NCBI GenBank assembly: GCA_963720775.1
Contig: CAVRGR010000003.1
Coordinates: 1-64,000, forward strand
Reading direction: 5' to 3'
Length of the DNA: 64,000 nt
Origin: JAENVT01 sp963720775
Lineage (GTDB): Bacteria; Actinomycetota; Acidimicrobiia; Acidimicrobiales; Ilumatobacteraceae
Position numbers and translations under genes: made by a program. The notes below the pieces were generated by a model, which did not search any database, was not told where the DNA came from, and was given only the letters and a program-made list of their open reading frames with translations. Positions 51,838 through 60,799 of this stretch are shown one piece after another. Within the stretch, counting starts at the first letter, position 1. The number at the start of each line of letters is the position of its first letter.

Positions 51838-51931
51838 CGCTCGGGGCTTCGGCGTCGCTCGGCGTTCGTCCTTCGACACGGTCAGGGGAACCCCACCCCT
51901 GACCTACCGTCTCAGGATCGAACCCCGAGCG
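51838..51931 (+). repeat. Structured element B: nested hairpin after mmsA
   Basis: Inner stem GGTCAGGGG (51880-51888) with CCCCTGACC (51896-51904), 7-nt loop; outer stem CGCTCGGGG (51838-51846) with CCCCGAGCG (51923-51931). It has the same layout as element A after hydA, with matching flank words (TTCGACACG, CTACCGTCTC) and three compensated pairs in the inner stem. Confidence 0.7.
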
Positions 51932-52003
51932 AGGCCTCGCTTGCGCGACTTCTGCGCCCCGCAGACGCTGTGGCTGCCGCCGCAAGCTTGGAGGAGAGGG
52001 CTG

Positions 52004-53035
52004 ATGGACTTTGGGGTGGTACTGCAGACAACTCCTCCTTCGGCTCGGGTGGTCGATCTGGCCAAGCGCGCGGAGGCGTACGGGTTCACCAATGTGTGGA
52101 CGTTCGACTCGCACATCTTGTGGGAGGAGCCGTACGTCATCTTCAGCCAGATCCTGGCCGAGACCCGCAAGGTCGTGGTCGGGCCGATGGTCACCAATCC
52201 GGCGACGCGCGACTGGACCGTCACGGCCAGCGTCTACGCCACGCTGAACGAGATGTACGGCAACCGAACGGTGTGCGGCATCGGCCGCGGCGATTCGGCA
52301 GTGCGCGTCACGAACGGCGCCCCAACCACTCTGGCGACCCTGCGCGACTCGATACATGTCATCCGCGAGCTGGCCAATGGGAGAAGTGTCGACTACAAGG
52401 GTTCGCAACTCCGCTTCCCGTGGTCGACCGGCAGCGCGCTCGAGGTCTGGGTGGCGGCCTATGGCCCGAAGGCACTGTCGCTCACTGGCGAAGTCGGCGA
52501 CGGGTTCATCCTGCAACTGGCCGACCTGTCGATCGCCGAATGGACGATCGCGGCTGTGCGCAACTCCGCCGCGGCGATTGGTCGCAACCCGGACGACATC
52601 ACCATCTGCGTCGCCGCGCCGGCGTACGTCACCGATGGTTCCGCTGATGGCCTTGCTCATGGTCGCGAGCAGTGTCGTTGGTTCGGCGGGATGGTCGGCA
52701 ACCACGTGGCCGACATCGTTGCTCGATATGGCGACACGAGCGACGCCGTGCCCCAAGCGCTCACGGACTACATCAAAGGTCGCGAGGGCTACGACTACAA
52801 CGAGCACGGTCAGGCCGGCAACGTGCACACCCAGTTCGTCCCCGACGACATCGTCGACCGCTTCTGCATCGTCGGTCCCGTCAGCGATCACATCGAGCGG
52901 ATGATCGCGTTGAAGGCGCTCGGCGTCGACCAGTTCGCCATCTACCTCCAGCACGACGACAAGGATCACACCCTGCAGATGTACGGCGAGCGAGTCATGC
53001 CCGCCGTCGCGGAAACGGTGAAGGCCAGGGCGTGA
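52004..53035 (+). CDS. Luciferase-like (LLM) F420-type oxidoreductase of the pyrimidine cluster
   Basis: 343 aa from ATG 52004 with GGAGGAGAG 5 nt upstream. LLM barrel: FGVVLQTTPPSARVVDLAKRAEAYGFTNVWTFDSHILWEEPY, VGPMVTNPATRDWTV, GIGRGDSAV. It resembles the CPS_4043-type F420-dependent family, which in my recollection is often placed next to dihydropyrimidinase genes. Its stop overlaps the permease GTG, so it is in the transport/catabolic operon. A role in interconverting uracil and dihydrouracil would fill the missing first step, but this is inference. Confidence 0.85.
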   Translation: MDFGVVLQTTPPSARVVDLAKRAEAYGFTNVWTFDSHILWEEPYVIFSQILAETRKVVVGPMVTNPATRDWTVTASVYATLNEMYGNRTVCGIGRGDSAVRVTNGAPTTLATLRDSIHVIRELANGRSVDYKGSQLRFPWSTGSALEVWVAAYGPKALSLTGEVGDGFILQLADLSIAEWTIAAVRNSAAAIGRNPDDITICVAAPAYVTDGSADGLAHGREQCRWFGGMVGNHVADIVARYGDTSDAVPQALTDYIKGREGYDYNEHGQAGNVHTQFVPDDIVDRFCIVGPVSDHIERMIALKALGVDQFAIYLQHDDKDHTLQMYGERVMPAVAETVKARA

Positions 53036-53922
53036 CGACCAACGGCTCGCCGAAAACGATCGCCCGGATACGCAAGCTGATCATGTTCCCGTTCGCCTTT
53101 GCCTTCGTGGCGGCGCTGTGGGAGGGCTACAAGGCGATCGGGCCCGCCAACGGTGGCCGCATGCTCGGGGTGCGGTTGTTGCCACGCACGAGTGACCGGG
53201 CGATGCCGCACGTGTGGGAGATGGTGTCGCGGCTGAACCGATCGGAGGTGCGCGGTGGAAAGCAGACGATCCTCAGTGTGGTCACCTCGGCAACGTGGTA
53301 TTCGTTCCGGGTCGCTCTTGCCGCATTCGTGATCGGCTCGTTGTTCGGCGTCGGGGTCGCGGTGCTGATGGCTCGCTTCAAGTTGGTCGAACGTGGCCTG
53401 ATGCCCTACCTCATCATGTCGCAGACGGTGCCGATCATCGTGTTGGGTCCACTGATCGTCACCTTGATGGCCTACAACAGCCGCGATCTGGCAACCAAGA
53501 CGTGGATCGCGGCGACTCTGCTGGGTGTGTTCCTCGCCTTCTTCCCGGTCGCCGTGGCTACCCTCCGCGGGCTGCAGTCCACGCCACCGGCGGCAGTCGA
53601 GTTGATGGAATCACTGGCGTCGCCATGGTGGCGCACCTTGATCAAGTTGAGGTTCCCGGCGGCGGTGCCGCACATCGCCCCGGCACTTCGTGTGGCAGGC
53701 GCGGCCGCTGTGGTCGGCGTCGTCGTCGCAGAGATCTCACTCGGCATACGCGCCGGTGTGGGACGGCTGATCCTGTCGTACGGGGAAGAAGCATCGAGCG
53801 ACCCCGCCAAGTTGTACACGGCGGTCTTCGGTGCGGCAGCGCTGGGATTGGTGATGGCTGCCCTGGTTGCGTTGATCGATCGGCAGATGATGCGCAACCA
53901 TCCTCCCGAGGGCGGTCGATGA
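53032..53922 (+). CDS. ABC transporter permease (NMT1/SsuC type), first
   Basis: 296 aa from GTG 53032, where GTGA overlaps the stop of the luciferase-like gene. About six helices, with the permease EAA-type loop ELMESLASPWWRTLIKLRFPAAVPHIAPALRVAG. It pairs with the second permease and the ATPase to form the membrane channel. Overlaps with the next gene (ATGA) support translational coupling. Substrate probably a pyrimidine or related compound, judged only by context. Confidence 0.88.
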   Translation: MTTNGSPKTIARIRKLIMFPFAFAFVAALWEGYKAIGPANGGRMLGVRLLPRTSDRAMPHVWEMVSRLNRSEVRGGKQTILSVVTSATWYSFRVALAAFVIGSLFGVGVAVLMARFKLVERGLMPYLIMSQTVPIIVLGPLIVTLMAYNSRDLATKTWIAATLLGVFLAFFPVAVATLRGLQSTPPAAVELMESLASPWWRTLIKLRFPAAVPHIAPALRVAGAAAVVGVVVAEISLGIRAGVGRLILSYGEEASSDPAKLYTAVFGAAALGLVMAALVALIDRQMMRNHPPEGGR

Positions 53923-54740
53923 GCCAGTCGGATGGGCGAGAGGTGGCCGTGCTGGTCCGCGGTGTCGACAAGGTGTTCAACCGCGGCGCCACGAACCAGG
54001 TCGACGCGCTGCGCGACATCGACCTAGCGGTTCACCGCGGTGAATTCACCTCTCTGATCGGCCCGTCGGGCTGCGGCAAGTCGACGTTGCTGCGCTTGAT
54101 CGCCGACCTGATCGAGCCGACGTCCGGCGAGGTGATGGTCAACGGCAAGTCGGCACATCAGGCTCGACTCGATCAGGATTACGGAATGGCCTTCCAGCAG
54201 AGTGGCCTCTTCGAATGGCGGACTGTCGAGCGAAACATCGAGCTGCCGCTTGAGCTCAAAGGCTGGGACAAGGATCGGCGCCGAGCACGAAGTGCCGAGA
54301 TGCTGTCCCTCGTCAAGCTGTCCGACTTTGCGGGCCACATGCCGTGGCAGCTCTCGGGGGGGATGCAGCAGCGGGTCGCCATCGCTCGCGCACTTGCTGC
54401 TCATCCCGAGCTCCTGCTGATGGACGAGCCGTTCGGCGCCTTGGACGAGATGACCCGCGAGCACATGCAGGCCGAGTTGTTGCGCATCTGCGGCGAGACC
54501 GGAACGACCGTTGTGTTCGTCACTCATTCGATCCCCGAAGCGGTGTACCTCGCAGATCGCGTCGTCGTGATGTCGCCCCGTCCGGGCCGGATCACGTCGG
54601 TGATCGATGTAGGCCTCGGTCGCGATCGATCAGAGCTCACCCGCGAAGCAACGCAGTTCTATGAATGCGTCACTGAGGTCCGCGAGGCGCTTCGAGGCTC
54701 GCACGTGGGAGACGTCGTCGCCGGAGTCGACGATCGATGA
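53919..54740 (+). CDS. ABC transporter ATPase (SsuB/TauB/ThiZ type)
   Basis: 273 aa from ATG 53919 (ATGA overlap with the permease stop). Walker A GPSGCGKSTLLRL, Q loop AFQQSGLFEWRTVERNIELPL, signature LSGGMQQRVAIARAL, Walker B LLMDEPFGALDEMT, H loop VTHSIPEAVYLADRV. The family belongs to importers for nitrate, sulfonate, taurine and thiamine precursors. It energises uptake with the two permeases and the lipoprotein receptor. Coupled to the next gene by ATGA. Confidence 0.93.
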   Translation: MSQSDGREVAVLVRGVDKVFNRGATNQVDALRDIDLAVHRGEFTSLIGPSGCGKSTLLRLIADLIEPTSGEVMVNGKSAHQARLDQDYGMAFQQSGLFEWRTVERNIELPLELKGWDKDRRRARSAEMLSLVKLSDFAGHMPWQLSGGMQQRVAIARALAAHPELLLMDEPFGALDEMTREHMQAELLRICGETGTTVVFVTHSIPEAVYLADRVVVMSPRPGRITSVIDVGLGRDRSELTREATQFYECVTEVREALRGSHVGDVVAGVDDR

Positions 54741-55525
54741 GCGCTGCCACGCGCACTCGGCGAAGCGCCGAGATGGTGCTGCCGCCCGTGGTGTTCGGTG
54801 TTGTCTTCGTCGCCCTCTGGCAGGCGTGGGTGACGATCAAGGATGTTCAACCGTTCGTGATCCCGAAGCCGACGGCGATCGTCCAGTCGCTGTTCGACAA
54901 CCCCAGCCTGGTCACCAAGGCTTGCATCGTCACCGGCGTCAACGCTCTGGTCGGCTTGATCATCGGGACGATCCTTGGGTTCGTCGGGTCGGTGCTCACC
55001 AACCGCTTTCGCGTGGTCGCCGAACTCGTCAACCCTCTCGCGGTCACGGTCGCTGCCGTGCCGGCGGTGGTGGTCGTCGGCGTTCTCAACAACATGTACG
55101 CACTCGACAGCCAGATCGGTCGACGGATCATGGTCAGCATCGCAGTGTTCTTCATCGTCTTCGTGCAGGTGACCAAGGGACTGACTCAGAACGATGCCAC
55201 CCAGATCGAGTTGATGCAGTCGTACGCGGCTTCGCCTCGCCAGGTGCTCGCCAAGGTCCGCGTTCCCAACACCATGCCGTTCTTGTTCACGGCCGTTCGC
55301 ACGGCGGCGCCGATCGCGGTGATCATCGCTCTCGTCAGCGAGTACTTTGGCGGCACACAAGATGGTCTGGGCACGAAGATCGCCAGCGCCCTCAACGGCT
55401 CGAACAAAGCCCTCGGTTTCGCCTACGTCGTCGGCGGCACGATCGTCGGTCTGCTGTTCTTCGTCGGCGCAAGTCTCCTGGAATACCTCGTCGTACCGTG
55501 GCAGCGGAGCCGGCGAACCGGGTGA
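54737..55525 (+). CDS. ABC transporter permease (NMT1/SsuC type), second
   Basis: 262 aa from ATG 54737, overlapping the ATPase stop. About six helices, EAA loop ELMQSYAASPRQVLAKVRVPNTMPFLFTAVRTAAP. Two different permease genes suggest a heterodimeric channel, as in some thiamine-precursor or riboflavin importers. The lipoprotein receptor follows 26 nt downstream with a strong ribosome site. Confidence 0.9.
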   Translation: MSAATRTRRSAEMVLPPVVFGVVFVALWQAWVTIKDVQPFVIPKPTAIVQSLFDNPSLVTKACIVTGVNALVGLIIGTILGFVGSVLTNRFRVVAELVNPLAVTVAAVPAVVVVGVLNNMYALDSQIGRRIMVSIAVFFIVFVQVTKGLTQNDATQIELMQSYAASPRQVLAKVRVPNTMPFLFTAVRTAAPIAVIIALVSEYFGGTQDGLGTKIASALNGSNKALGFAYVVGGTIVGLLFFVGASLLEYLVVPWQRSRRTG

Positions 55526-55551
55526 AACCAACATCAAACAAAGGGGAGAAC

Positions 55552-56793
55552 ATGCAAACGAAACGAATGCTCAAGGCGTTCGCCGTACTGAGCGTTGTAC
55601 CACTGGTGGTCGCCGCCTGCGGCAGCGACTCCAAGTCCAGCGACGCCACCTCGGCTCCGGCGGTCACCACAGGTCCGGCGGCCACAACGGCGACGCCGAG
55701 CTCAGCGGCCCCGTCTGGCGGAACCGGGCTTGCCGTCGATGTGTCGAAGTGCACGGCGCCCACCGGCGCGAAGGTGAAGCTGCAGCTGCAGTGGTTCGTG
55801 CAGGCCCAGTTCGGCGGGTACTACGCGGCGGTCGACAAGGGCTTCTACAAAGATGCCGGTCTCGACGTGGAGATCGTGGAGGGTGGTACCGACATCGCTC
55901 CGCAGAAGACACTGGCCAGCGGTGCAGTCGACTTCGCCATCTCGTGGGTACCCAAGGCATTGGCCGAGCGTGAGGCCGGAGCCAAGGTCACCGACATCGC
56001 CCAGATCTTCCAGCGCAGCGGAACCTTGCAGGTGAGCTTCAAGGACAAGAACATCACCACTGCGGCCGACTTCAAAGGCAAGAAGATCGGCAACTGGGGC
56101 TTCGGCAACGAGTACGAGATCTTCGCCGCCCTGTCGAAGGACGGTCTTGATCCGGCCAAGGACGTCACCTTGCTCCAGCAGAACTTCGACATGAACGGCC
56201 TGCTGTCCGGCGACATCGATGCGGCTGAGGCGATGACGTACAACGAGTACGCGCAGGTGCTGGAAGCCAAGAACCCGGCGACCGGCGCTCTGTACACTCC
56301 GGCTGACCTCAACGTCGTGTCGTACGAGACAGAAGGTGTCGGCATGCTGCAGGATGCCATCTGGGCCGACGAGACCCGGCTTGCCGATCCCGCGTACTGC
56401 GGCGAGGCGATCGCCTTCGTCAAGGCATCGCTCAAGGGTTGGGCGTACTGCCGCGACAACGCAGCCGACTGCCGCGACATCGTCGTGAGCAAGGGCTCGA
56501 AGCTCGGTGCGACGCATCAGCTGTGGCAGATGAACGAAATCAACAAGCTGATCTGGCCATCGACGATCGGTGTCGGTGTGATCGACCAGACTGCCTGGGA
56601 TCGAACAGCCCAGATCGCCAGCCAGACGAAGAACCTCGATGGCAAGACCGTGCTCACGAAAGCACCCGACGCGACGTCGTACACCAACGACATCGTCAAC
56701 GAAGCCATCAAGCAGTTGAAGACGGAGAACGTCGACGTCAACGGCTCGAGTTTCGCCCCCGTCACCGTCACCCTGACTGAGGGTGGCGCCTGA
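55552..56793 (+). CDS. ABC substrate-binding lipoprotein (NMT1/THI5-like)
   Basis: 413 aa from ATG 55552, AAGGGGAG 4-5 nt upstream. Signal peptide with lipobox VVAAC, then a Ser/Thr/Ala-rich linker and a periplasmic-binding fold: KLQLQWFVQAQFGGYYAAVDKGFY, GLDVEIVEGGTDIAPQKTLASGAVDFAISW, KKIGNWGFGNEYE. NMT1/THI5-type receptors bind pyrimidine-like (HMP) and other small heterocycles. This fits a pyrimidine importer in a degradation cluster, but the ligand has not been shown. Confidence 0.9.
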   Translation: MQTKRMLKAFAVLSVVPLVVAACGSDSKSSDATSAPAVTTGPAATTATPSSAAPSGGTGLAVDVSKCTAPTGAKVKLQLQWFVQAQFGGYYAAVDKGFYKDAGLDVEIVEGGTDIAPQKTLASGAVDFAISWVPKALAEREAGAKVTDIAQIFQRSGTLQVSFKDKNITTAADFKGKKIGNWGFGNEYEIFAALSKDGLDPAKDVTLLQQNFDMNGLLSGDIDAAEAMTYNEYAQVLEAKNPATGALYTPADLNVVSYETEGVGMLQDAIWADETRLADPAYCGEAIAFVKASLKGWAYCRDNAADCRDIVVSKGSKLGATHQLWQMNEINKLIWPSTIGVGVIDQTAWDRTAQIASQTKNLDGKTVLTKAPDATSYTNDIVNEAIKQLKTENVDVNGSSFAPVTVTLTEGGA

Positions 56794-56813
56794 CCGCAGC
56801 TTCGGGCTCCGCT

Positions 56814-57713
56814 GTGGAGGGGCGGGTCGCTTCGGCGGCCCGCCCTTCTCGCGTCGTGTCGTGGGCGCCGTGGATCTTCGTCGTGCTCTGGAGCACGGGA
56901 TTCGTCGCCGCCCGTTACGCCACCGCCGACACGGGTCCGTTGACGTTCCTCGCGGTACGCATGGTGATCGCCTCGGCAGCGTTGGCGTTGGTCGCCGCGC
57001 TGCGAACTGCGACGCGCGTCGAGCGACGGCTCGTGCCGTGGGTGGTTCTGGCGGGAATCGGCATGCACGTGCTGTACCTCGGTGGAGTGTTCGTGGCCAT
57101 CGATCGTGGCCTGCCGGCCGGTGTCAGTGCACTGATCGCCGGCCTTCATCCCGTGCTCACTGCGCTTGCCTCTCGCCGCGTGCTGGGCGAGCGACTGGTC
57201 CGTATTCAGTGGATCGGCGTTGCGTTGGGCTTCGCCGGGGTGATCGCTGTCGTGGTCGATCGACTGCTCACCCATTCCACCGGAGTGACGGCGATGACGA
57301 TGGGGGCATCGGCGATCAGCGTCCTGGGCATGTCGGGAGGCACGCTGGTGCAGCGCAAGAAGTGCTCCACGATGCCGCTGCTGTGGGGCACCGTCATCCA
57401 ATATGCGGGCGCCGGCTTCGTTCTGTTGGTGCTCGCCGCGGCGTGGGAGCACATCGACTTCCGCATCACCGGTCGCTCGTTGTTCGCCCTGCTGTGGGCC
57501 GTAGTCGTGTTGTCGATCGCTGCGGTGTTGCTGATGCTCTGGCTGCTGCAGCGCCGAGCCGCGTCGCAGGTAACCAGCCTGTTCTTCCTCACCCCGGCGT
57601 TGAGCGCCGTGGAGGGTGCGGTGCTGTTCGGCGAGCGTCTCGGGGCGCTCGCCCTGGTCGGATTGCTGATTTCATTGCTAGGAGTCGCCTTTGTGACTCG
57701 CAGGGCGATATAA
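56814..57713 (+). CDS. EamA/DMT-family transporter
   Basis: 299 aa from GTG 56814. About ten helices as two EamA repeats: IFVVLWSTGFVAARYA, IAGLHPVLTALASRRVLGERL, and in the second half LTPALSAVEGAVLFGERL. Such proteins export or import amino acids and other metabolites. It follows the ABC receptor by 20 nt. It could move a catabolic product such as beta-alanine, but the context alone cannot show it. Confidence 0.88.
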   Translation: MEGRVASAARPSRVVSWAPWIFVVLWSTGFVAARYATADTGPLTFLAVRMVIASAALALVAALRTATRVERRLVPWVVLAGIGMHVLYLGGVFVAIDRGLPAGVSALIAGLHPVLTALASRRVLGERLVRIQWIGVALGFAGVIAVVVDRLLTHSTGVTAMTMGASAISVLGMSGGTLVQRKKCSTMPLLWGTVIQYAGAGFVLLVLAAAWEHIDFRITGRSLFALLWAVVVLSIAAVLLMLWLLQRRAASQVTSLFFLTPALSAVEGAVLFGERLGALALVGLLISLLGVAFVTRRAI

Positions 57714-57766
57714 CGTTTGAACAGCGGATCGGCAAAGAGGCCGGTTCCGTTGGGGAGGAGGTGCCC

Positions 57767-59644
57767 ATGACGGACACCGTGGAACGCCCTGCGGGGCGCG
57801 AACCAGAGACCATCACCCGTGTGGTGGTGAGGTTTGCCGGCGACTCCGGCGACGGCATGCAGCTCACCGGCGACAGGTTCACGTCGGTCAGCGCGGCGTT
57901 CGGCAACGACTTGTCGACGCTGCCGGAGTACCCAGCCGAGATTCGGGCGCCAGCAGGCACGGTGAACGGCGTTTCCAGCTTCCAGGTGCAGATCAGCGAT
58001 CACGACATCACCACCCCCGGCGACGCGCCGAGCGTGCTGATCGCCATGAACCCGGCGGCGCTCAAGGCCGATCTCAACAGGCTCGAACCCCATGGACTGT
58101 TGATCGTCAACAGCGACGCGTTCGGCGAGCGCGATCTCGCCAAGGCCGGCTACGCGGTCAACCCGCTGCTCGACGATTCACTGGCCGGCTACCGGGTCGT
58201 GGAAGTGCCGATGACATCGCTCACGCAGAAAGCGACGGAGCCCCTGGGCGTCAAGCCTCGCGATGCCGAGCGGTCCAAGAACTTCTTCGCGCTCGGCCTC
58301 GTCTCGTGGCTGTATTCGCGCCCGACGCAGCCGACGCTCGACTGGATCGCCAGCAGGTTCAAGGACGACCTCGTCCGCCTCAGCAACTCCACAGCGTTCA
58401 CCGCCGGCTTCAACTTCGGTGAGACCACCGAGCAGTTCGAGCATCGCTTCGAGGTGTTGCCGGCGAAGCTGCCGCCCGGTGAGTACACCAACATCAGCGG
58501 CAACGTTGCGTTGGCGTGGGGCCTGGTGGCGGCCGGGCAACTGGCCAAGCTGCCGGTCTTCCTCGGCAGCTATCCCATCACGCCGGCCAGCGACATCCTC
58601 CACGAGCTGTCGAAGCACAAGCACTTCGGCGTCCGCACCGTGCAGGCCGAAGACGAGATCGCCGCTGTCGGCATGGCGCTCGGCGCGGCGTTCGCCGGAC
58701 ACCTGGGCGTCACCTCCACCAGCGGGCCAGGTGTCGCCCTGAAGAGCGAGACAACCAGCCTTGCCGTGTCGCTGGAGCTCCCGCTGTTGATCATTGACGT
58801 GCAGCGCGGCGGTCCTTCCACCGGGCTGCCGACCAAGACCGAGGCGGCCGACCTCAACATCGCCATCTACGGCCGTCACGGCGAAGCCCCGCTCCCGGTC
58901 GTGGCCGCCTACAGCCCGGTCAACTGCTTCTTCGCAGCCATCGAGGCGGCGCGCATCGCCTTGAAGTACCGCACCCCGGTCATCCTGCTCAGCGATGGGT
59001 ACATCGCCAACGGCAGTGAGCCCTGGTTGTTGCCCGACATCGACTCGTTGCCCGACATCTCCGTGCCGTTTGCCACCGAGATGAACCACACCAACGACGA
59101 CGGTACGACCGAGTTCTGGCCGTACCGGCGCGACCCGGAGACGTTGGCTCGGCCGTGGGCGATTCCCGGCACGCCGAAGCTCATGCACCGAGTCGGCGGC
59201 CTCGAGAAGGAAGACGGCCGAGGCGACATCAACTACACACCCGAGAACCATCAGCGCATGGTTGATCTGCGAGCTGCCAAGATCGCCGGCATTGCCAACG
59301 ACATCCCGCCCGCAGTCGCGGTTGGCGATGTCGACGACGCCGATGTCTGCGTCCTGGGCTGGGGCTCGACGTGGGCCGCGATCGATGCCGCGGTGCAACG
59401 CACTCGTCGCCGCGGTCTGAAGGTCGCCTGGGTGCACCTCACCCATGTCAACCCGTTGCCGCCCAACCTGGGCGACATCTTGAAGAAGTACCCCCGCGTC
59501 ATCGTGCCCGAGCTCAACCTCGGTCAGATGTGTCGAATCGTGCGTGCCAACTACCTGATCGACGCCCAAGCGGTCACCAAGGTGCAGGGTCTGCCGTTCA
59601 CATCGCGCGAGCTCGAAGATGCCATCGAAGGAGCGCTGCAATGA
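57767..59644 (+). CDS. korA: 2-oxoacid:ferredoxin oxidoreductase alpha subunit with fused gamma domain
   Basis: 625 aa from ATG 57767 with GGGGAGGAGG about 6 nt upstream. The N-terminal gamma-like domain (VVVRFAGDSGDGMQLTGDRF) is fused to the alpha pyrimidine-binding domain (GSYPITPASDILHEL, then TKTEAADLNIAIYGRHGEAP). Two-subunit enzymes of this type usually act on 2-oxoglutarate, sometimes pyruvate or branched oxoacids, forming the acyl-CoA, CO2 and reduced ferredoxin. Its stop overlaps korB by ATGA. It may replace 2-oxoglutarate dehydrogenase in the TCA cycle here. Confidence 0.93.
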   Translation: MTDTVERPAGREPETITRVVVRFAGDSGDGMQLTGDRFTSVSAAFGNDLSTLPEYPAEIRAPAGTVNGVSSFQVQISDHDITTPGDAPSVLIAMNPAALKADLNRLEPHGLLIVNSDAFGERDLAKAGYAVNPLLDDSLAGYRVVEVPMTSLTQKATEPLGVKPRDAERSKNFFALGLVSWLYSRPTQPTLDWIASRFKDDLVRLSNSTAFTAGFNFGETTEQFEHRFEVLPAKLPPGEYTNISGNVALAWGLVAAGQLAKLPVFLGSYPITPASDILHELSKHKHFGVRTVQAEDEIAAVGMALGAAFAGHLGVTSTSGPGVALKSETTSLAVSLELPLLIIDVQRGGPSTGLPTKTEAADLNIAIYGRHGEAPLPVVAAYSPVNCFFAAIEAARIALKYRTPVILLSDGYIANGSEPWLLPDIDSLPDISVPFATEMNHTNDDGTTEFWPYRRDPETLARPWAIPGTPKLMHRVGGLEKEDGRGDINYTPENHQRMVDLRAAKIAGIANDIPPAVAVGDVDDADVCVLGWGSTWAAIDAAVQRTRRRGLKVAWVHLTHVNPLPPNLGDILKKYPRVIVPELNLGQMCRIVRANYLIDAQAVTKVQGLPFTSRELEDAIEGALQ

Positions 59645-60663
59645 GCGACACCATCGTTCCGGTCACGACCAAGAAGGACTGGACCAGCGATCAGGAAGTG
59701 CGTTGGTGCCCTGGGTGCGGTGACTACGGCATCTTGTTGGCCGTCCAGCAACTCATGCCCGAGCTCGGCATCGCCCCCGAGAACACGGTGTTCATCAGCG
59801 GGATCGGCTGCAGCAGTCGCTTCCCGTACTACATGAACACCTATGGCATGCACGGCATCCACGGGCGTGCGCCGGCCATCGCCACCGGCGTCGCGGTTGC
59901 CCGACCCGATCTCGACGTGTGGGTCATCACCGGTGACGGAGATGGTCTCTCGATCGGCGGGAACCACCTGATCCATGCCCTGCGCCGCAACGTCAACCTC
60001 ACCATCTTGCTGTTCAACAACCGCATCTACGGCCTCACCAAGGGTCAGTACTCGCCGACGTCGGAGATTGGCAAGGTCACCAAGAGCACCCCGTTCGGGT
60101 CGGTGGATCCGCCGTTCAACCCGCTGTCGGTGGCGCTGGGCGCCGAGGCCAGCTTCGTGGCCCGCACCCACGACCTCGACCGCAAGCACATGATGGACAT
60201 CTTCCGCCAGGCCCACGCCCACCGGGGTGCCTCGTTCGTCGAGATCTTCCAGAACTGCAACGTGTTCAACGACGGCGCCTTCGACGACGTCACCAGTCGC
60301 CAAGTCCGCGAAGAGATGATGATCGATCTTCGTCACGGGCAGCCCATCAGATTCGGCGCCGAAGGCCACAAGGGCGTCGTCATGGGAACCGATGGCCAGT
60401 TGCGCATCGTCGAAGTCGCCGATGTTGGTGAAGAGGCGATCCTGGTGCACGACGCGCTTCGCGACGATCCCGGTCTTGCGTTCGCTTTGGCCCGGCTGTC
60501 GCACGACGACCACTCGGCCACGACGTTCGGCGTGTTCCGCGCCGTCGACCGTCCCGACTACGGCATGGCCGTCGGCCGCCAACTGGCGGAGACCTCGTCG
60601 AAGAAGGGCCCTGGTGACCTCGCCGCGCTCCTGCGCAGCAACGGCACCTGGGCCGTCGCCTAG
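59641..60663 (+). CDS. korB: 2-oxoacid:ferredoxin oxidoreductase beta subunit
   Basis: 340 aa, start ATG overlapping the korA stop. TPP site GDGDGLSIGGNHLIHALRRN with LLFNNRIYGLTKGQYSPT. [4Fe-4S] cysteines in WCPGCGDYGI and GIGCSS, with a further Cys in FQNCNVFND. With KorA it forms an oxygen-tolerant-type oxoacid oxidoreductase known from several actinobacteria such as mycobacteria. No ferredoxin gene is adjacent. It is followed by hairpin repeats shared by the convergent acyltransferase gene. Confidence 0.94.
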   Translation: MSDTIVPVTTKKDWTSDQEVRWCPGCGDYGILLAVQQLMPELGIAPENTVFISGIGCSSRFPYYMNTYGMHGIHGRAPAIATGVAVARPDLDVWVITGDGDGLSIGGNHLIHALRRNVNLTILLFNNRIYGLTKGQYSPTSEIGKVTKSTPFGSVDPPFNPLSVALGAEASFVARTHDLDRKHMMDIFRQAHAHRGASFVEIFQNCNVFNDGAFDDVTSRQVREEMMIDLRHGQPIRFGAEGHKGVVMGTDGQLRIVEVADVGEEAILVHDALRDDPGLAFALARLSHDDHSATTFGVFRAVDRPDYGMAVGRQLAETSSKKGPGDLAALLRSNGTWAVA

Positions 60664-60690
60664 CCACCACGTTCCCGACCAACCCACCTG

Positions 60691-60720
60691 CTTGGGCGCG
60701 CTTTCGGAAGCGTCGCTTCC
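60691..60720 (-). repeat. 30-nt hairpin repeat, copy 3
   Basis: Minus strand reads GGAAG-CGACG-CTTCC, 6 nt, then the GCGCCCAAG end block, a perfect 5-bp stem. It matches copy 2 at 33461 in length, stem and end block. With copy 4 on the other strand it forms an outer inverted repeat around the hairpin at 60729. Confidence 0.65.
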
Positions 60721-60728
60721 CCGGTGGA

Positions 60729-60749
60729 GCCCATCGAATCTCGATGGGC
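60729..60749. terminator. Perfect hairpin between convergent korB and acyltransferase genes
   Basis: GCCCATCGA, loop ATC, TCGATGGGC: a 9-bp perfect stem without a T run, midway between two convergent genes. It is nested inside the pair of 30-nt repeats (CTTGGGCGCG at 60691 and CGCGCCCAAG at 60778). A bidirectional transcription barrier is the simplest reading. Confidence 0.55.
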
Positions 60750-60757
60750 GGAACTCC

Positions 60758-60787
60758 GGAAGTGACCGTTCTGCCGCCGCGCCCAAG
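60758..60787 (+). repeat. 30-nt hairpin repeat, copy 4
   Basis: GGAAG-TGACC-GTTCT, 6 nt, then GCGCCCAAG. The end block and length are conserved but the stem is imperfect (GTTCT for CTTCC). It lies on the opposite strand to copy 3, 37 bp apart. Confidence 0.55.
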
Positions 60788-60799
60788 CGAGGGTGGTGG

